Shown one piece after another: positions 32,933-45,271 of a stretch of DNA of 64,000 nt (its first letter is position 1; each line of letters starts with the position of its first letter). The DNA lies in the NCBI GenBank assembly GCA_027563935.2, contig CM050453.2:62294018-62358017 (forward strand), in the 5' to 3' direction. Both the position numbers and the translations under genes were made by a program. The notes below the pieces were generated by a model. The model saw nothing but the letters and a program-made list of their open reading frames with translations, was not told the DNA's origin and ran no database searches. This DNA is from Costus lasius. Taxonomy: Eukaryota > Streptophyta > Magnoliopsida > Zingiberales > Costaceae.

Positions 32933-35900
32933 TGTAAGATCCAAGGATCTTAAGTTCTGGTAAGCATTATTTTCTATGATAAATTATGATAAATTATTGA
33001 TGTAAATAAAATTATTGACTGAGTTATTATTCCTGAGTATTGATTGTTAATTTATGATAAATTAACTAGAGATTTTGTTGTTAATTAACTGATTTATTGA
33101 TTGTTAAATTGTAATTAATGGATTTGAGTTTATTTGGTTGTTAATTTATTGTAAATTAATTAGAGATTATTGATTTGATTATTGGCTGTTAATTTATGAT
33201 AAATTATTATTGGTTGTCCATGATAAATTAATTAGGATTTATGGGTTGTAAATTGTAAGTTAATTAATTAGACCTTATTGGTTAATTAAATCCTTATTGG
33301 ATATTAATTAAGTCCTTATTGGATTTCGGTTAAGTGAATGGTTAATGGTTAAGTTAATTAAATTAATTGGTTAACTATGGGTTATTGGGTTTGAAAAATT
33401 CGAAATTATGAGTTAAATGGGTTAAACCCTATTGGAATTAATTGGTTAATGGGTTTAAAATTTAAAAACCCAAAGTTTAAGTGGTAATATCGACTAGGGT
33501 GAGATTGTGGGCGTTTTTTTTTTGGCTTGAGGAAATCTTGGGGCGGCTAGGGCAAAGAAGAAGGCGATTCTTGGAGTTGTTGAGGTGATTTTCTTCATCT
33601 TCTTCCCCTTGGCGATTTTTCCTTGAAGTGAAGAAATTTCCTTGGTGTTTGGTGGTGACATCAAAGGCTTTGAACGATTTCTTTTGTGGAAAATTTTCGG
33701 TTTAAGAGGTGAGTGGATTTTCTCTTCCACTTAATCCATGTATGCTTGAGATTATTGCTTAGAAACATGGCATGAACCCTTAATTTCAATTTTTGTACAT
33801 GTTTCTATGTTTTCCCTAAAATTTCGAAAACCCTAGATTGTATGAGAATTAGGGCTTTTCATTTTTAAGGCTTCTAATCATCAATTAGACCTTGTTTAAG
33901 CATGTATGTAGCTTTAGATTTTCAATTGCATGAAGTTTAGGGCTTGAATGAGAATTTCGACCCTTCTTCATGAAGTTACGCCCAAATGCATGGGTAAAAT
34001 TTGGGGAAAACTTGATATTCATGAAATTAGGTATATGAGGACTCTACTGTAATTTTTTGAGAATTTTTAGAAATAAAAGTTTCTGTTGACTGACATTGAC
34101 CTAGGGGTAATTCGGTAAATTTTCTAGTTAAAATTGGGGAAAACTTGAAATCTCGAATCTAGGGATCATGAGGGATGTAATGAATATTTTTACGAAATTT
34201 TTGGATAACTTTTCCTGCATGACTTAAACTTTGAACTAGGGGTATTTCAGTCTTTTGTTATCAGAACTAGTAGAAAACTATGAAGTTGTGATATTCTACA
34301 TTTATGTTAATTGTGAACGAAATTTGGTGAATTTTCTGTATTATTATGTATTTTTAATTGAATGGTGTATGTAGAAAGTAATGACATGAAATATTGATAG
34401 AGAACATTGGTTGATAACTTAGCAAAATTACACTGAACTGACCAGCCTGAAATTTAAGGACTACACTATGTTATGTGATTTTTAAATATTGTGATTTGTG
34501 ATTTTTGGCATGTTAAGTGATCTTTGAATATGTGAATATTATGTGGTTATGTGAAATTCGAAAATTATGTGGTTATGAGGTTCGAATATTATGTGTTGTG
34601 ATTATGTGATGGTTAGGACTAAGGCTAGGTGTAACTATGAACTCAAGGGGATAGCCCTGTTATGTGATATGTTAAGGGTTTGAATTTCAGCCCTGTATTG
34701 TGATATGTGAGGAGGTTGATGTTCAGCCTGCCTATTGTGATTATTGTGATGGGGGTTGATGTTCAGCCTGCCGATGTGATTTTGTGATGGCTATCCTAGA
34801 GTCTAGTTGACACTTAGGAGTCCACCTTTGTGAAATGTGAAATAAGATATGTGTGTTGTCCAGTAGGAACCTTTTGGGAGAACGGGTTTTGACCCAAAGT
34901 GCCATGTCTTGGTCAGACAGGGGCCACCTCTTGATGTCATTACTCTTTTATGTGTTGGGAATGGTATAAGACCCAAAGTGCCATGTCTTGGTCAGACAGG
35001 GGCCACCTCTTGATGTCACCATTCTCGTTTTGTGTTGGGAATGATATAAGACCCAAAGTGCCATGTCCTGATCAGACAGGGGCCACCTCTTGATGTCATC
35101 ATTCTCGTTTTATGTTATGGCGTGATAGACCAGCGTGCCACGTCGTGACCTGACGGGGGCCACCTCCTGATTCTATTCTCGTTTTATGTTATGGCGTGAT
35201 AGACCAGCGTGCCACGTCGTGACCTGACGGGGGCCACCTCCTGATTCTATTCACTGTCCATGTTTATGTGTTGCACGAGATTTTGCAGCTCCCAGTGCTT
35301 TGGCCAAGCCGGGTTAGACCATATTGGTCACTACTGAATATGCTGGACAACTAGGTTAAAAATGTGTTGGTGTGTTTAGTTGGTTTAGAATATGTGTGTT
35401 TAGTTGGTTTAGAGTATAACTCTAGAACCTGAGTTTGTTTAGAACCTGAGTTGATTATGTTAGTGTGTACATCTGACTGTTTATGTGACTTCTGTATATT
35501 TAATCTGGTGATATGTTGACATTATGTTCCTGTTAAAGATTTTTAAAACAATCTGCCTATATTTTTGAGTGTATGTTATGGATGGTCAATTAGACTATCC
35601 ACTCACTGGGCTGTGTAGCTCACCCCTCACTATTTTCAGGTATAGAGCAGGAGCGCAGTTAGCATGATATTGATGTTGTGATTTATGCTTATGATGCCGG
35701 TTGTGGCCCCATGTTTATGCTTAATTAATTTGAGGCTGGCTGTGGCCGAATATGAATTTTATGATTTATGTGAACCATGTGATGTGAACCATGTGAACTA
35801 TGAAAAATTGTGTTGCCAGACTGTGGCAGTTAAATGATGTTGATTCTTGTGTCACCGCGGGCTTCAGCCTGTTTTCGGTGTTTGGTATTAGTTTATAAAA

Positions 35901-36189
35901 TCGATTTTGTGGATTTGTTTTGAAATTGGAGTTGATGTGTATTTTTGCAATCGGTTTTGATACAACTGTAACGTGCATATGTCTAGTGCACGTATTGCGT
36001 GGTGGCAGGTACCTTTATGAGATTTATGATTTGTGATTCGAAGATTTTATGTGTTTGGAGTTTTGAAAATTTTCAGATCGTGTTTTCTTGAACTCGGTTT
36101 TACCTAGCATTTGATCGATCTTATATGAAACATCCTATTCCCTTTGTGATTGTGTTCTTTGTTTGGGGTTAAGAATGTGGGATGTTACA
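32933..36189 (+). repeat. 5' LTR of gypsy element F (3257 bp)
   Basis: TGTAAGATCCAAGG to GGGATGTTACA. The first 500 bp are AT-rich with many TTAATT/GATAAATTA repeats. A five-unit tandem array lies at 34891-35252. No coding frame is supported. Confidence 0.96.
34891..35252 (+). repeat. Five tandem units of about 74-80 bp in F's 5' LTR
   Basis: Units begin at 34891, 34970, 35050, 35128 and 35202, each starting GACC and holding GTGCCA(T/C)GTC...GGGGCCACCTC. The first three and last two form two subtypes. The matching array in the 3' LTR is at 42644-43005. Confidence 0.9.
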
Positions 36190-36192
36190 GAA

Positions 36193-36204
36193 TGGTATCA
36201 GAGC
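36193..36204 (+). other. Primer-binding site of element F
   Basis: TGGTATCAGAGC three bases after the LTR end; tRNA-iMet type. The stretch from here to 36271 is a short leader. Confidence 0.93.
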
Positions 36205-36271
36205 AGTTGGCTAGCTAAAACTTAGTTTGGGGGAAAACATGTTTGTGTATTGCTAGACACCTGATAGGTTT

Positions 36272-39200
36272 ATGTTTGATTTCCTTACTATGGAATGTGT
36301 GTGTAGGAATTTAAGATGGCGCTATGCCTCACTTGTGAGTGAATTCCAGAAACTGGGTCCTAGTTCTTTTTATGGGGGCTCAGAATCCAGTACTGCCGAG
36401 AACTGGCAGTTGTGCTTGGAAAAGATTTTCCAAGTTATGCGTTGCTCGGACGAAGACAAGTTATGTCTGACCACCTATATGATGCGTGCTGACGCAGATG
36501 AATGGTGGAAGGGCGTGGTGAGACTTGCCGAAGAAAGACATGAGACTGTAGATTGGCCTTACTTCTTGTCTCGATTTAATGAGAAGTATTTTCCAGATAG
36601 CTTGGTAGAGGACCGAGAGGTAGCATTTATTCACCTGGAGCAGGGTAATATGACAGTGGACCAGTATGAAGTACAGTTCACGAAATTGGGAAAATATGCT
36701 CCTCACCTGATAAACACTGAAAAGAGGAGAGCTACCAAGTTTCTGAGAGGTCTCAGATGGGATATTCGAGAGCAGGTTGGTGCTCAACACTTGGAGACCT
36801 ATGTTGAGACAGTTGGGCGAGCACGCACTATAGAGAGGTATATATCTGAGAGTAGTTCTCATGCTACGGTGGCAGTGGTTCCTGCAGCTGAGGCGGCGGT
36901 TCCTCAGTTTGGCAGTGGCGGCAAGGGTAAGAAGTACCCTAGGCACAAGGATTTCAAGAAGAGCCGGTATAAGCCTTACTCTTACAGGGATGCACCGCAG
37001 CAGTTCAGAGATATCAGGGATGTAAGAAATAGCAACACTGAGAACGGGACTTGTAGTTATTGTGGGCTCAGAGGACATCTGGTGAAAGATTGTCATAGGA
37101 AGAATGGCGTGTGCTTCAAGTGTAAGAAACCTGGGCACATGGCTAGGGACTGCAAAGAGCCTGAGATGCAGCCTAGAGGCGCAGATAAGCCTACTGTCCA
37201 GACTAGAGTCTATGCTGTGGCTGAGAAGGATACACGAGCTTCCCGATCCGTTGTGGAAGGTACATTATTTGTATTTGATCAGTTAGCTCGCATTTTATTT
37301 GACCCTGGTGCAAATTTGTCTTTTGTCTCTGTTAAGTTTGCTGCATGTTTACCTGTTGTACCTAAGATGCTAGATTATGCTGTGTCTGTTAGTACTCCTT
37401 TAGGAAAATCGTTATCTACAGACACTGTGTGTGCTGACTGTATGGTACATGTAGAGGGTTATGAGTTTCTAGTGGATCTAATCCTCTTAGACATGCAAGA
37501 TTATGATGTCATCTTAGGAATGGACTGGTTGTCTTCGCATCATGCCTCTGTGGATTGCTTTGAGAAAGTGATCACTTTGAATATGCTTGATGGGAATCGG
37601 ATCTTTGTGAGAGGTCTAGTGTCAGACCAAGGACCACATGTGATATCTTTCCTGCAGGCCAGGAAGTTACTTGCCAGTGGTTGCAAGGGTTATCTTGCAC
37701 ATGTTAAGGTGCAGGATGATTCTACTTCTGATCTGACTCAGATGGCGGTGGTGAAAGAATTTCCTGATGTGTTCTCTGAAGAATTTTCAGGTTTGCCACC
37801 AGTTAGAGAAGTGGAGTTTGGCATTGAGTTGGCGCCAGGTACGGCACCTATCTCCAGAGCTCCTTACCGTATGGCTACTTCAGAGTTGGCCGAGCTTAAG
37901 AAACAACTGGAGGAATTGTTAGAGAAAGGGTACATTCGGCCTAGTGCTTCACCTTGGGGAGCGCCAGTGCTATTTGTAAAGAAGAAAGATGGAACCCTGA
38001 GAATGTGTATAGACTACAGGCAATTGAACCAAGTGACTATCAAGAATAAGTATCCTCTTCCCAAAATTGATGATCTATTTGATCAATTACAGGGAGCTAC
38101 AGTGTTCTCTAAAATTGATCTGAGATCAGGGTATTATCAGCTTAGAGTCAAGGATGAGGATATATTCAAGACTGCTTTCAGGACCAGGTATGGGCATTTC
38201 GAATTTTTAGTTATGCCTTTTGGACTGACAAATGCACCTGCTGTCTTCATGGATTTGATGAACAGGGTATTCCATGAATTGCTTGATTCTTGTGTAGTAG
38301 TCTTCATAGATGATATCTTGGTGTACTCTCAGACTACTTCAGATCATGTCAGTGATTTGCGCAAGGTACTGGAGGTTCTGAGGAAGAACCGGTTATATGC
38401 CAAGGCTAGTAAGTGTGAGTTCTGGCTAGAGAAGATCAGTTTTCTGGGACATGTGATTTCTGGTCAGGGTGTGTCTGTGGATCCAGTTAAAGTGCAAGCC
38501 ATTCTTGATTGGGGAAGACCGACTAGTGCTACTGAGATCAGGAGTTTTCTGGGTTTGGCAGGTTATTACCGGAGATTTGTTGAGGGATTCTCCAAGTTGG
38601 CGGGTCCTTTAACTAAATTGACCAGAAAAGAAGCCAAGTTTATTTGGGATGATACGTGTGAAGAGAGCTTTCAGGAGCTGAAGAGAAGGTTGACTAGTAC
38701 ACCGATTCTCATTATTCCTAGTGATGGGGAAAGGTTTACTGTTTATACGGATGCTTCTGGCAAAGGGTTGGGTTGTGTCTTGATGCAGAAGGGTTCTGTA
38801 GTAGCCTATGCTTCGAGACAACTGAAGGAGTATGAATTGAACTACCCTACTCATGATTTAGAGTTGGCGGCCGTAGTCTTTGCTTTGAAGATATGGCGTC
38901 ACTATTTGTTGGGTCAGGAGTTTGATCTGTTCACTGATCACCAGAGTCTCAAGTATATCTTCACTCAGAAGGAGTTGAACATGAGACAGAGAAGATGGAT
39001 GGAGTTGATCAAAGACTATGACTTCTCTATTCAGTATCAGGCTGGAAAGGCCAATGTAGTGGCGGATGCACTGAGCAGACATCCAGTTACTTCAGTAGCT
39101 GCTTTACGAGTCAGTGAGTGGCGGTTACTGCAGGAGTTCAGCGATCTCAGGATCAGTGTTTCTCCTAGAGTTCAGACTGGTTATGTAGCTTTTCTCAGAG

Positions 39201-40657
39201 TACAGTCTGCTTTGTTGCAGAAGATCAGAGATCAGCAGTCTGTGGATCCGAAATTAGTTCAGATCAGGGATAGTCTGGTTGATGGCGCAGTTCAGGATTT
39301 TAGCCTGTCTGATGATGGTATTCTTCGGTTTCGTGGAAGGGTATGTGTCCCTGAGGAACCGAGCTTGAGGAAAGAAATATTGGAGGACAGCCATAACTCC
39401 AAATATTCTCTACATCCTGGTGTGACTAAAATGTATCAAGACCTCAAGAAAAGTTTTTGGTGGCCGGGTATGAAGAAAGAGGTATATGATTTTGTCTCTA
39501 GGTGTTTAACCTGTCAGACTGTAAAGGCTGAACACCAGAAGCCTGGTGGTTTGTTGCAGCCCCTTCCTATTCCTGAGTGGAAGTGGGAATGCATCAGTAT
39601 GGATTTTGTGTGTGGTTTGCCCAGAACCAGATTGGGTCATGATGCTATTTGGGTGATTGTTGATAGACTCACTAAATCAGCCCATTTTCTCCCGATTAAG
39701 ATGACTTATCCTTTAGAGAGGCTGGCTAGATTATACATTGATGAGATAGTCAGACTGCATGGAGTGCCTGTTGATATTGTGTCTGATAGGGACTCTCGAT
39801 TTTTGTCCAGATTTTGGAAGAGCTTACAGGAGGGTTTGGGTACTAAGTTGAGTTTTAGTACAGCATACCATCCTCAGTCTGATGGCCAGACGGAGCGTAC
39901 TATATAGACTCTAGAAGATCTGTTGAGAGCCTATGTGGTTGATTGGAGTTCTGAGTGGAACCGGGATCTATCTTTGATAGAGTTCACTTATAATAATAGT
40001 TTCCACTCCAGTATTCAGATGGCTCCTTATGAGGCTTTGTATGGAAGAAGGTGTAGGACTCCCTTGTGTTGGGAAGAAACTGGTGACAGAATGATTTTGA
40101 GATCTGATGCAGTTCAGGAGACTACTGATAAGGTCAGAGAGATTCAGGATAAATTGAAAATTTCTCGGGACAGACAGAAGAGTTATGCTGATGACCGTCG
40201 TCGTTCCTTGGAGTTTATGGTAGGGGATCATGTGTTCTTGAAGGTGTCACCTACTAAGGGTGTTATGAGATTTGGCAAAAAGGGCAAGTTGAGCCCTAGG
40301 TTTGTAGGCCCTTTTGATATTATTGAGAGAGTTGGTCCAGTGGCTTACCGATTGGCTTTACCTCCTGCTATGGATCATGTGCATAATGTATTCCATGTCT
40401 CTGCTTTGAGGAAATATCATCCTGATCCATCTCATGTGTTGGAGTTGGAACCTCTTCAGATTCAGAGTGACTTGACTTTTGAGGAAAGACCTCTCCGGAT
40501 TGTGGATAGAAAAGATAAAGTTCTGAGGAACAAGACTATACCTTTGGTGAAGGTTATCTGGGGAAATCAATCAGTTGAAGAAGCGACTTGGGAGACTGAA
40601 GCTGATATGAGGAAAAATTATGCTTACCTCTTTGATGATATGGATGCTGAGCTTTAG
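36272..40657 (+). pseudogene. Element F gypsy polyprotein (gag-PR-RT-RNaseH-IN-chromodomain-like), one nonsense codon
   Basis: A frame of 1461 codons plus stop, interrupted only by TAG at 39905-39907, probably from CAG (Gln follows TERTI in related elements). Domains: gag ([13 protein letters not shown] and following, residues about 75-170), two CCHC knuckles ([28 protein letters not shown], about 260-292), protease with [12 protein letters not shown] near 342, RT ([17 protein letters not shown] near 677), RNase H ([10 protein letters not shown] near 822), integrase (HPGVTK...CLTCQ finger, [21 protein letters not shown]), and a C-terminal segment (VKVIWGNQSVEEATWE) like the modified chromodomain of Tekay/Del elements. 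The stop falls two residues after the catalytic Glu, removing the integrase C-terminus and chromodomain-like tail. The start Met is uncertain; ATGs at 36272 and 36291 and the ATGG at 36316 are all in one short stretch. Confidence 0.94.
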
Positions 40658-40673
40658 AGGACTAAAGCTTTAT

Positions 40674-40686
40674 AAGGAGGGAGGAA
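40674..40686 (+). other. Polypurine tract of element F
   Basis: AAGGAGGGAGGAA immediately before the 3' LTR. Confidence 0.9.
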
Positions 40687-43600
40687 TGTAAGATCCAAGG
40701 ATCTTAAGTTCTGGTAAGCATTATTTTCTATGATAAATTATGATAAATTATTGATGTAAATAAAATTATTGACTGAGTTATTATTCCTGAGTATTGATTG
40801 TTAATTTATGATAAATTAACTAGAGATTTTGTTGTTAATTAACTGATTTATTGATTGTTAAATTGTAATTAATGGATTTGAGTTTATTTGGTTGTTAATT
40901 TATTGTAAATTAATTAGAGATTATTGATTTGATTATTGGCTGTTAATTTATGATAAATTATTATTGGTTGTCCATGATAAATTAATTAGGATTTATGGGT
41001 TGTAAATTGTAAGTTAATTAATTAGACCTTATTGGTTAATTAAATCCTTATTGGATATTAATTAAGTCCTTATTGGATTTCGGTTAAGTGAATGGTTAAT
41101 GGTTAAGTTAATTAAATTAATTGGTTAACTATGGGTTATTGGGTTTGAAAAATTCGAAATTATGAGTTAAATGGGTTAAACCCTATTGGAATTAATTGGT
41201 TAATGGGTTTAAAATTTAAAAACCCAAAGTTTAAGTGGTAATATCGACTAGGGTGAGATTGTGGGCGTTTTTTTTTGGCTTGAGGAAATCTTGGGGCGGC
41301 TAGGGCAAAGAAGAAGGCGATTCTTGGAGTTGTTGAGGTGATTTTCTTCATCTTCTTCCCCTTGGCGATTTTTCCTTGAAGTGAAGAAATTTCCTTGGTG
41401 TTTGGTGGTGACATCAAAGGCTTTGAACGATTTCTTTTGTGGAAAATTTTCGGTTTAAGAGGTGAGTGGATTTTCTCTTCCACTTAATCCATGTATGCTT
41501 GAGATTATTGCTTAGAAACATGGCATGAACCCTTAATTTCAATTTTTGTACATGTTTCTATGTTTTCCCTAAAATTTCGAAAACCCTAGATTGTATGAGA
41601 ATTAGGGCTTTTCATTTTTAAGGCTTCTAATCATCAATTAGACCTTGTTTAAGCATGTATGTAGCTTTAGATTTTCAATTGCATGAAGTTTAGGGCTTGA
41701 ATGAGAATTTCGACCCTTCTTCATGAAGTTACGCCCAAATGCATGGGTAAAATTTGGGGAAAACTTGATATTCATGAAATTAGGTATATGAGGACTCTAC
41801 TGTAATTTTTTGAGAATTTTTAGAAATAAAAGTTTCTGTTGACTGACATTGACCTAGGGGTAATTCGGTAAATTTTCTAGTTAAAATTGGGGAAAACTTG
41901 AAATCTCGAATCTAGGGATCATGAGGGATGTAATGAATATTTTTACGAAATTTTTGGATAACTTTTCCTGCATGACTTAAACTTTGAACTAGGGGTATTT
42001 CAGTCTTTTGTTATCAGAACTAGTAGAAAACTATGAAGTTGTGATATTCTACATTTATGTTAATTGTGAACGAAATTTGGTGAATTTTCTGTATTATTAT
42101 GTATTTTTAATTGAATGGTGTATGTAGAAAGTAATGACATGAAATATTGATAGAGAACATTGGTTGATAACTTAGCAAAATTACACTGAACTGACCAGCC
42201 TGAAATTTAAGGACTACACTATGTTATGTGATTTTTAAATATTGTGATTTGTGATTTTTGGCATGTTAAGTGATCTTTGAATATGTGAATATTATGTGGT
42301 TATGTGAAATTCGAAAATTATGTGGTTATGAGGTTCGAATATTATGTGTTGTGATTATGTGATGGTTAGGACTAAGGCTAGGTGTAACTATGAACTCAAG
42401 GGGATAGCCCTGTTATGTGATATGTTAAGGGTTTGAATTTCAGCCCTGTATTGTGATATGTGAGGAGGTTGATGTTCAGCCTGCCTATTGTGATTATTGT
42501 GATGGGGGTTGATGTTCAGCCTGCCGATGTGATTTTGTGATGGCTATCCTAGAGTCTAGTTGACACTTAGGAGTCCACCTTTGTGAAATGTGAAATAAGA
42601 TATGTGTGTTGTCCAGTAGGAACCTTTTGGGAGAACGGGTTTTGACCCAAAGTGCCATGTCTTGGTCAGACAGGGGCCACCTCTTGATGTCATTACTCTT
42701 TTATGTGTTGGGAATGGTATAAGACCCAAAGTGCCATGTCTTGGTCAGACAGGGGCCACCTCTTGATGTCACCATTCTCGTTTTGTGTTGGGAATGATAT
42801 AAGACCCAAAGTGCCATGTCCTGATCAGACAGGGGCCACCTCTTGATGTCATCATTCTCGTTTTATGTTATGGCGTGATAGACCAGCGTGCCACGTCGTG
42901 ACCTGACGGGGGCCACCTCCTGATTCTATTCTCGTTTTATGTTATGGCGTGATAGACCAGCGTGCCACGTCGTGACCTGACGGGGGCCACCTCCTGATTC
43001 TATTCACTGTCCATGTTTATGTGTTGCACGAGATTTTGCAGCTCCCAGTGCTTTGGCCAAGCCGGGTTAGACCATATTGGTCACTACTGAATATGCTGGA
43101 CAACTAGGTTAAAAATGTGTTGGTGTGTTTAGTTGGTTTAGAATATGTGTGTTTAGTTGGTTTAGAGTATAACTCTAGAACCTGAGTTTGTTTAGAACCT
43201 GAGTTGATTATGTTAGTGTGTACATCTGACTGTTTATGTGACTTCTGTATATTTAATCTGGTGATATGTTGACATTATGTTCCTGTTAAAGATTTTTAAA
43301 ACAATCTGCCTATATTTTTGAGTGTATGTTATGGATGGTCAATTAGACTATCCACTCACTGGGCTGTGTAGCTCACCCCTCACTATTTTCAGGTATAGAG
43401 CAGGAGCGCAGTTAGCATGATATTGATGTTGTGATTTATGCTTATGATGCCGGTTGTGGCCCCATGTTTATGCTTAATTAATTTGAGGCTGGCTGTGGCC
43501 GAATATGAATTTTATGATTTATGTGAACCATGTGATGTGAACCATGTGAACTATGAAAAATTGTGTTGCCAGACTGTGGCAGTTAAATGATGTTGATTCT

Positions 43601-43942
43601 TGTGTCACCGCGGGCTTCAGCCTGGTTTCGGTGTTTGGTATTAGTTTATAAAATCGATTTTGTGGATTTGTTTTGAAATTGGAGTTGATGTGTATTTTTG
43701 CAATCGGTTTTGATACAACTGTAACGTGCATATGTCTAGTGCACGTATTGCGTGGTGGCAGGTACCTTTATGAGATTTATGATTTGTGATTCGAAGATTT
43801 TATGTGTTTGGAGTTTTGAAAATTTTCAGATCGTGTTTTCTTGAACTCGGTTTTACCTAGCATTTGATCGATCTTATATGAAACATCCTATTCCCTTTGT
43901 GATTGTGTTCTTTGTTTGGGGTTAAGAATGTGGGATGTTACA
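40687..43942 (+). repeat. 3' LTR of gypsy element F (3256 bp)
   Basis: TGTAAGATCC to GATGTTACA, then ACAGC. It is almost identical to the 5' LTR; the tandem array is at 42644-43005. Confidence 0.96.
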
Positions 43943-43947
43943 ACAGC

Positions 43948-45271
43948 CATTGTTCCACAACAACCAAGAAACAGCAGATTAGTACTACTTCGAGTCATTT
44001 AAACTGGACTTGTTTTAAATGACCATGGCTCCCACTATTTTTAATCGAATTGACAACCCACAAAGTCAATCGAGAAATCCAAGATTTCCTAGTGAGATGA
44101 GATCCTCATTCCACATAGGGCTTTGCGTCCCACGAGGGTGGGATGAGATGCACAAAGTGACCCATGTTTCCTAAGGTGGGCTCGCCGGCCGATTGCTCCA
44201 AGCAATTCCCCTTATTGAGATAGTCCAGGCATTTCATGTCCAGCGAGGGCTGGATACAGCATGAAACCCTAACCTCTCAACGATGCCTCTAGAATTTCAT
44301 CATGTGCCTAGCACACATGAAAATCTAGTCAAGTCCATTCCTAACCGTTATGCCCAGGGCCAATGAGTTTCCTTGCGAAGGCACGCCCAGGTTAAAACTG
44401 GACTGGGGAAACCATTGCCACCACGCACTTTCTAAAGATAAGTGGGTGTGTCCCACGAGGGTGGGAAACAATTCACAACTCCACTGATCGATAGCTTAGT
44501 GAGGGCTACGTGTTAGAAAGCTACTAGACTTGATATTTTAATTGAGGGTTTTTGTTTAAGGTCTCATCATCTCAGTTTTATCTTATGTCTATCATTACAG
44601 GCATGCAATCCTACGGTGATAACATAACAATAAAACATCACAGGCATGCTTTAGCTTTTGTAAAGAAAGCAATAAAAGGATGATGTGATCATAGCTCATT
44701 CAAGACATTGAACCAATCCATGCCAAAAAGGGGTTCAACTCTTGACCTAGGATTCAAGCCCCAAGACGAGACCTAGCCTAGCCGACCTCTAGCTCTATCT
44801 TCAAGGTTGGCTCCAAGGTCCTTCTCTCATGGTTTAGCTCTCAAACCCTAGGGGTAAACCCACAAGGTTCGGCCAATGCCATGGTCTTCCTCCAAGGAAG
44901 GTGCGCCATCTAGCAAGCCACAAGAGGGATAGCACACAAGTACAAGGCTCGGCCAAACCCTAACTTGCGCCCCCATGCAAGGATGTGCCACCTTTGAAGC
45001 TTGTTGCGCCATCAGGCAAGGATGCGCAACCAAGCAAGCATGCACCTTGCTCCAAGTAGATGCGCCACCCTAATCTTCTTCTTAGTTAAAAGCAAAAAGA
45101 AAAGCGGCACGCAGGCCTCACAAGGATACATCACAGGCATGCTAAGGGGCTTGACATATGACCATAACATCATGCACAATCAAGTACTTACTCATGCAAT
45201 TCTACATGCTCATGAAAACATAAAATTTGAAATTTTACTTTTTCATAAAACATGTCTCTCTTCCTTCCCTT
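43948..45271 (-). other. Element E gag start codon and leader, with H1-H3 hairpins (minus strand)
   Basis: The gag ATG is at 43950-43948 on the minus strand. The leader carries three hairpins: 44128-44143 (TCCCAC/GTGGGA), 44232-44266 (outer TTTCATG/CATGAAA, inner TCCAGC/GCTGGA, loop CCTC in RNA sense, bulge CTGTA) and 44451-44466 (TCCCAC/GTGGGA). They match element C's leader in position and design. The stretch 44530-45271 has no supported gene. Cut at 45271 by element G. Confidence 0.75.

Larger units (their letters stand above)
32933..43942 (+). mobile_element. Complete Ty3/gypsy element F (long-LTR, Tekay/Del-like), nested in element E
   Basis: LTRs 32933-36189 and 40687-43942, PBS 36193-36204, polyprotein 36272-40657, polypurine tract 40674-40686. 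TSD ACAGC at 32928-32932 and 43943-43947. By eye the LTRs differ by one substitution (35872 T, 43625 G) and one base in a T-run (33514 region, 10 versus 9), so insertion was very recent. RT precedes integrase, as in Ty3/gypsy. Long LTRs and a C-terminal chromodomain-like segment fit the Tekay/Del chromovirus lineage; that lineage call is from recall of family features. Confidence 0.96.

Noticed and set aside
36461..37138. A 225-codon minus-strand frame opposite F gag
   Set aside because: It is the antisense shadow of a well-supported gypsy gag and has no recognisable domain.
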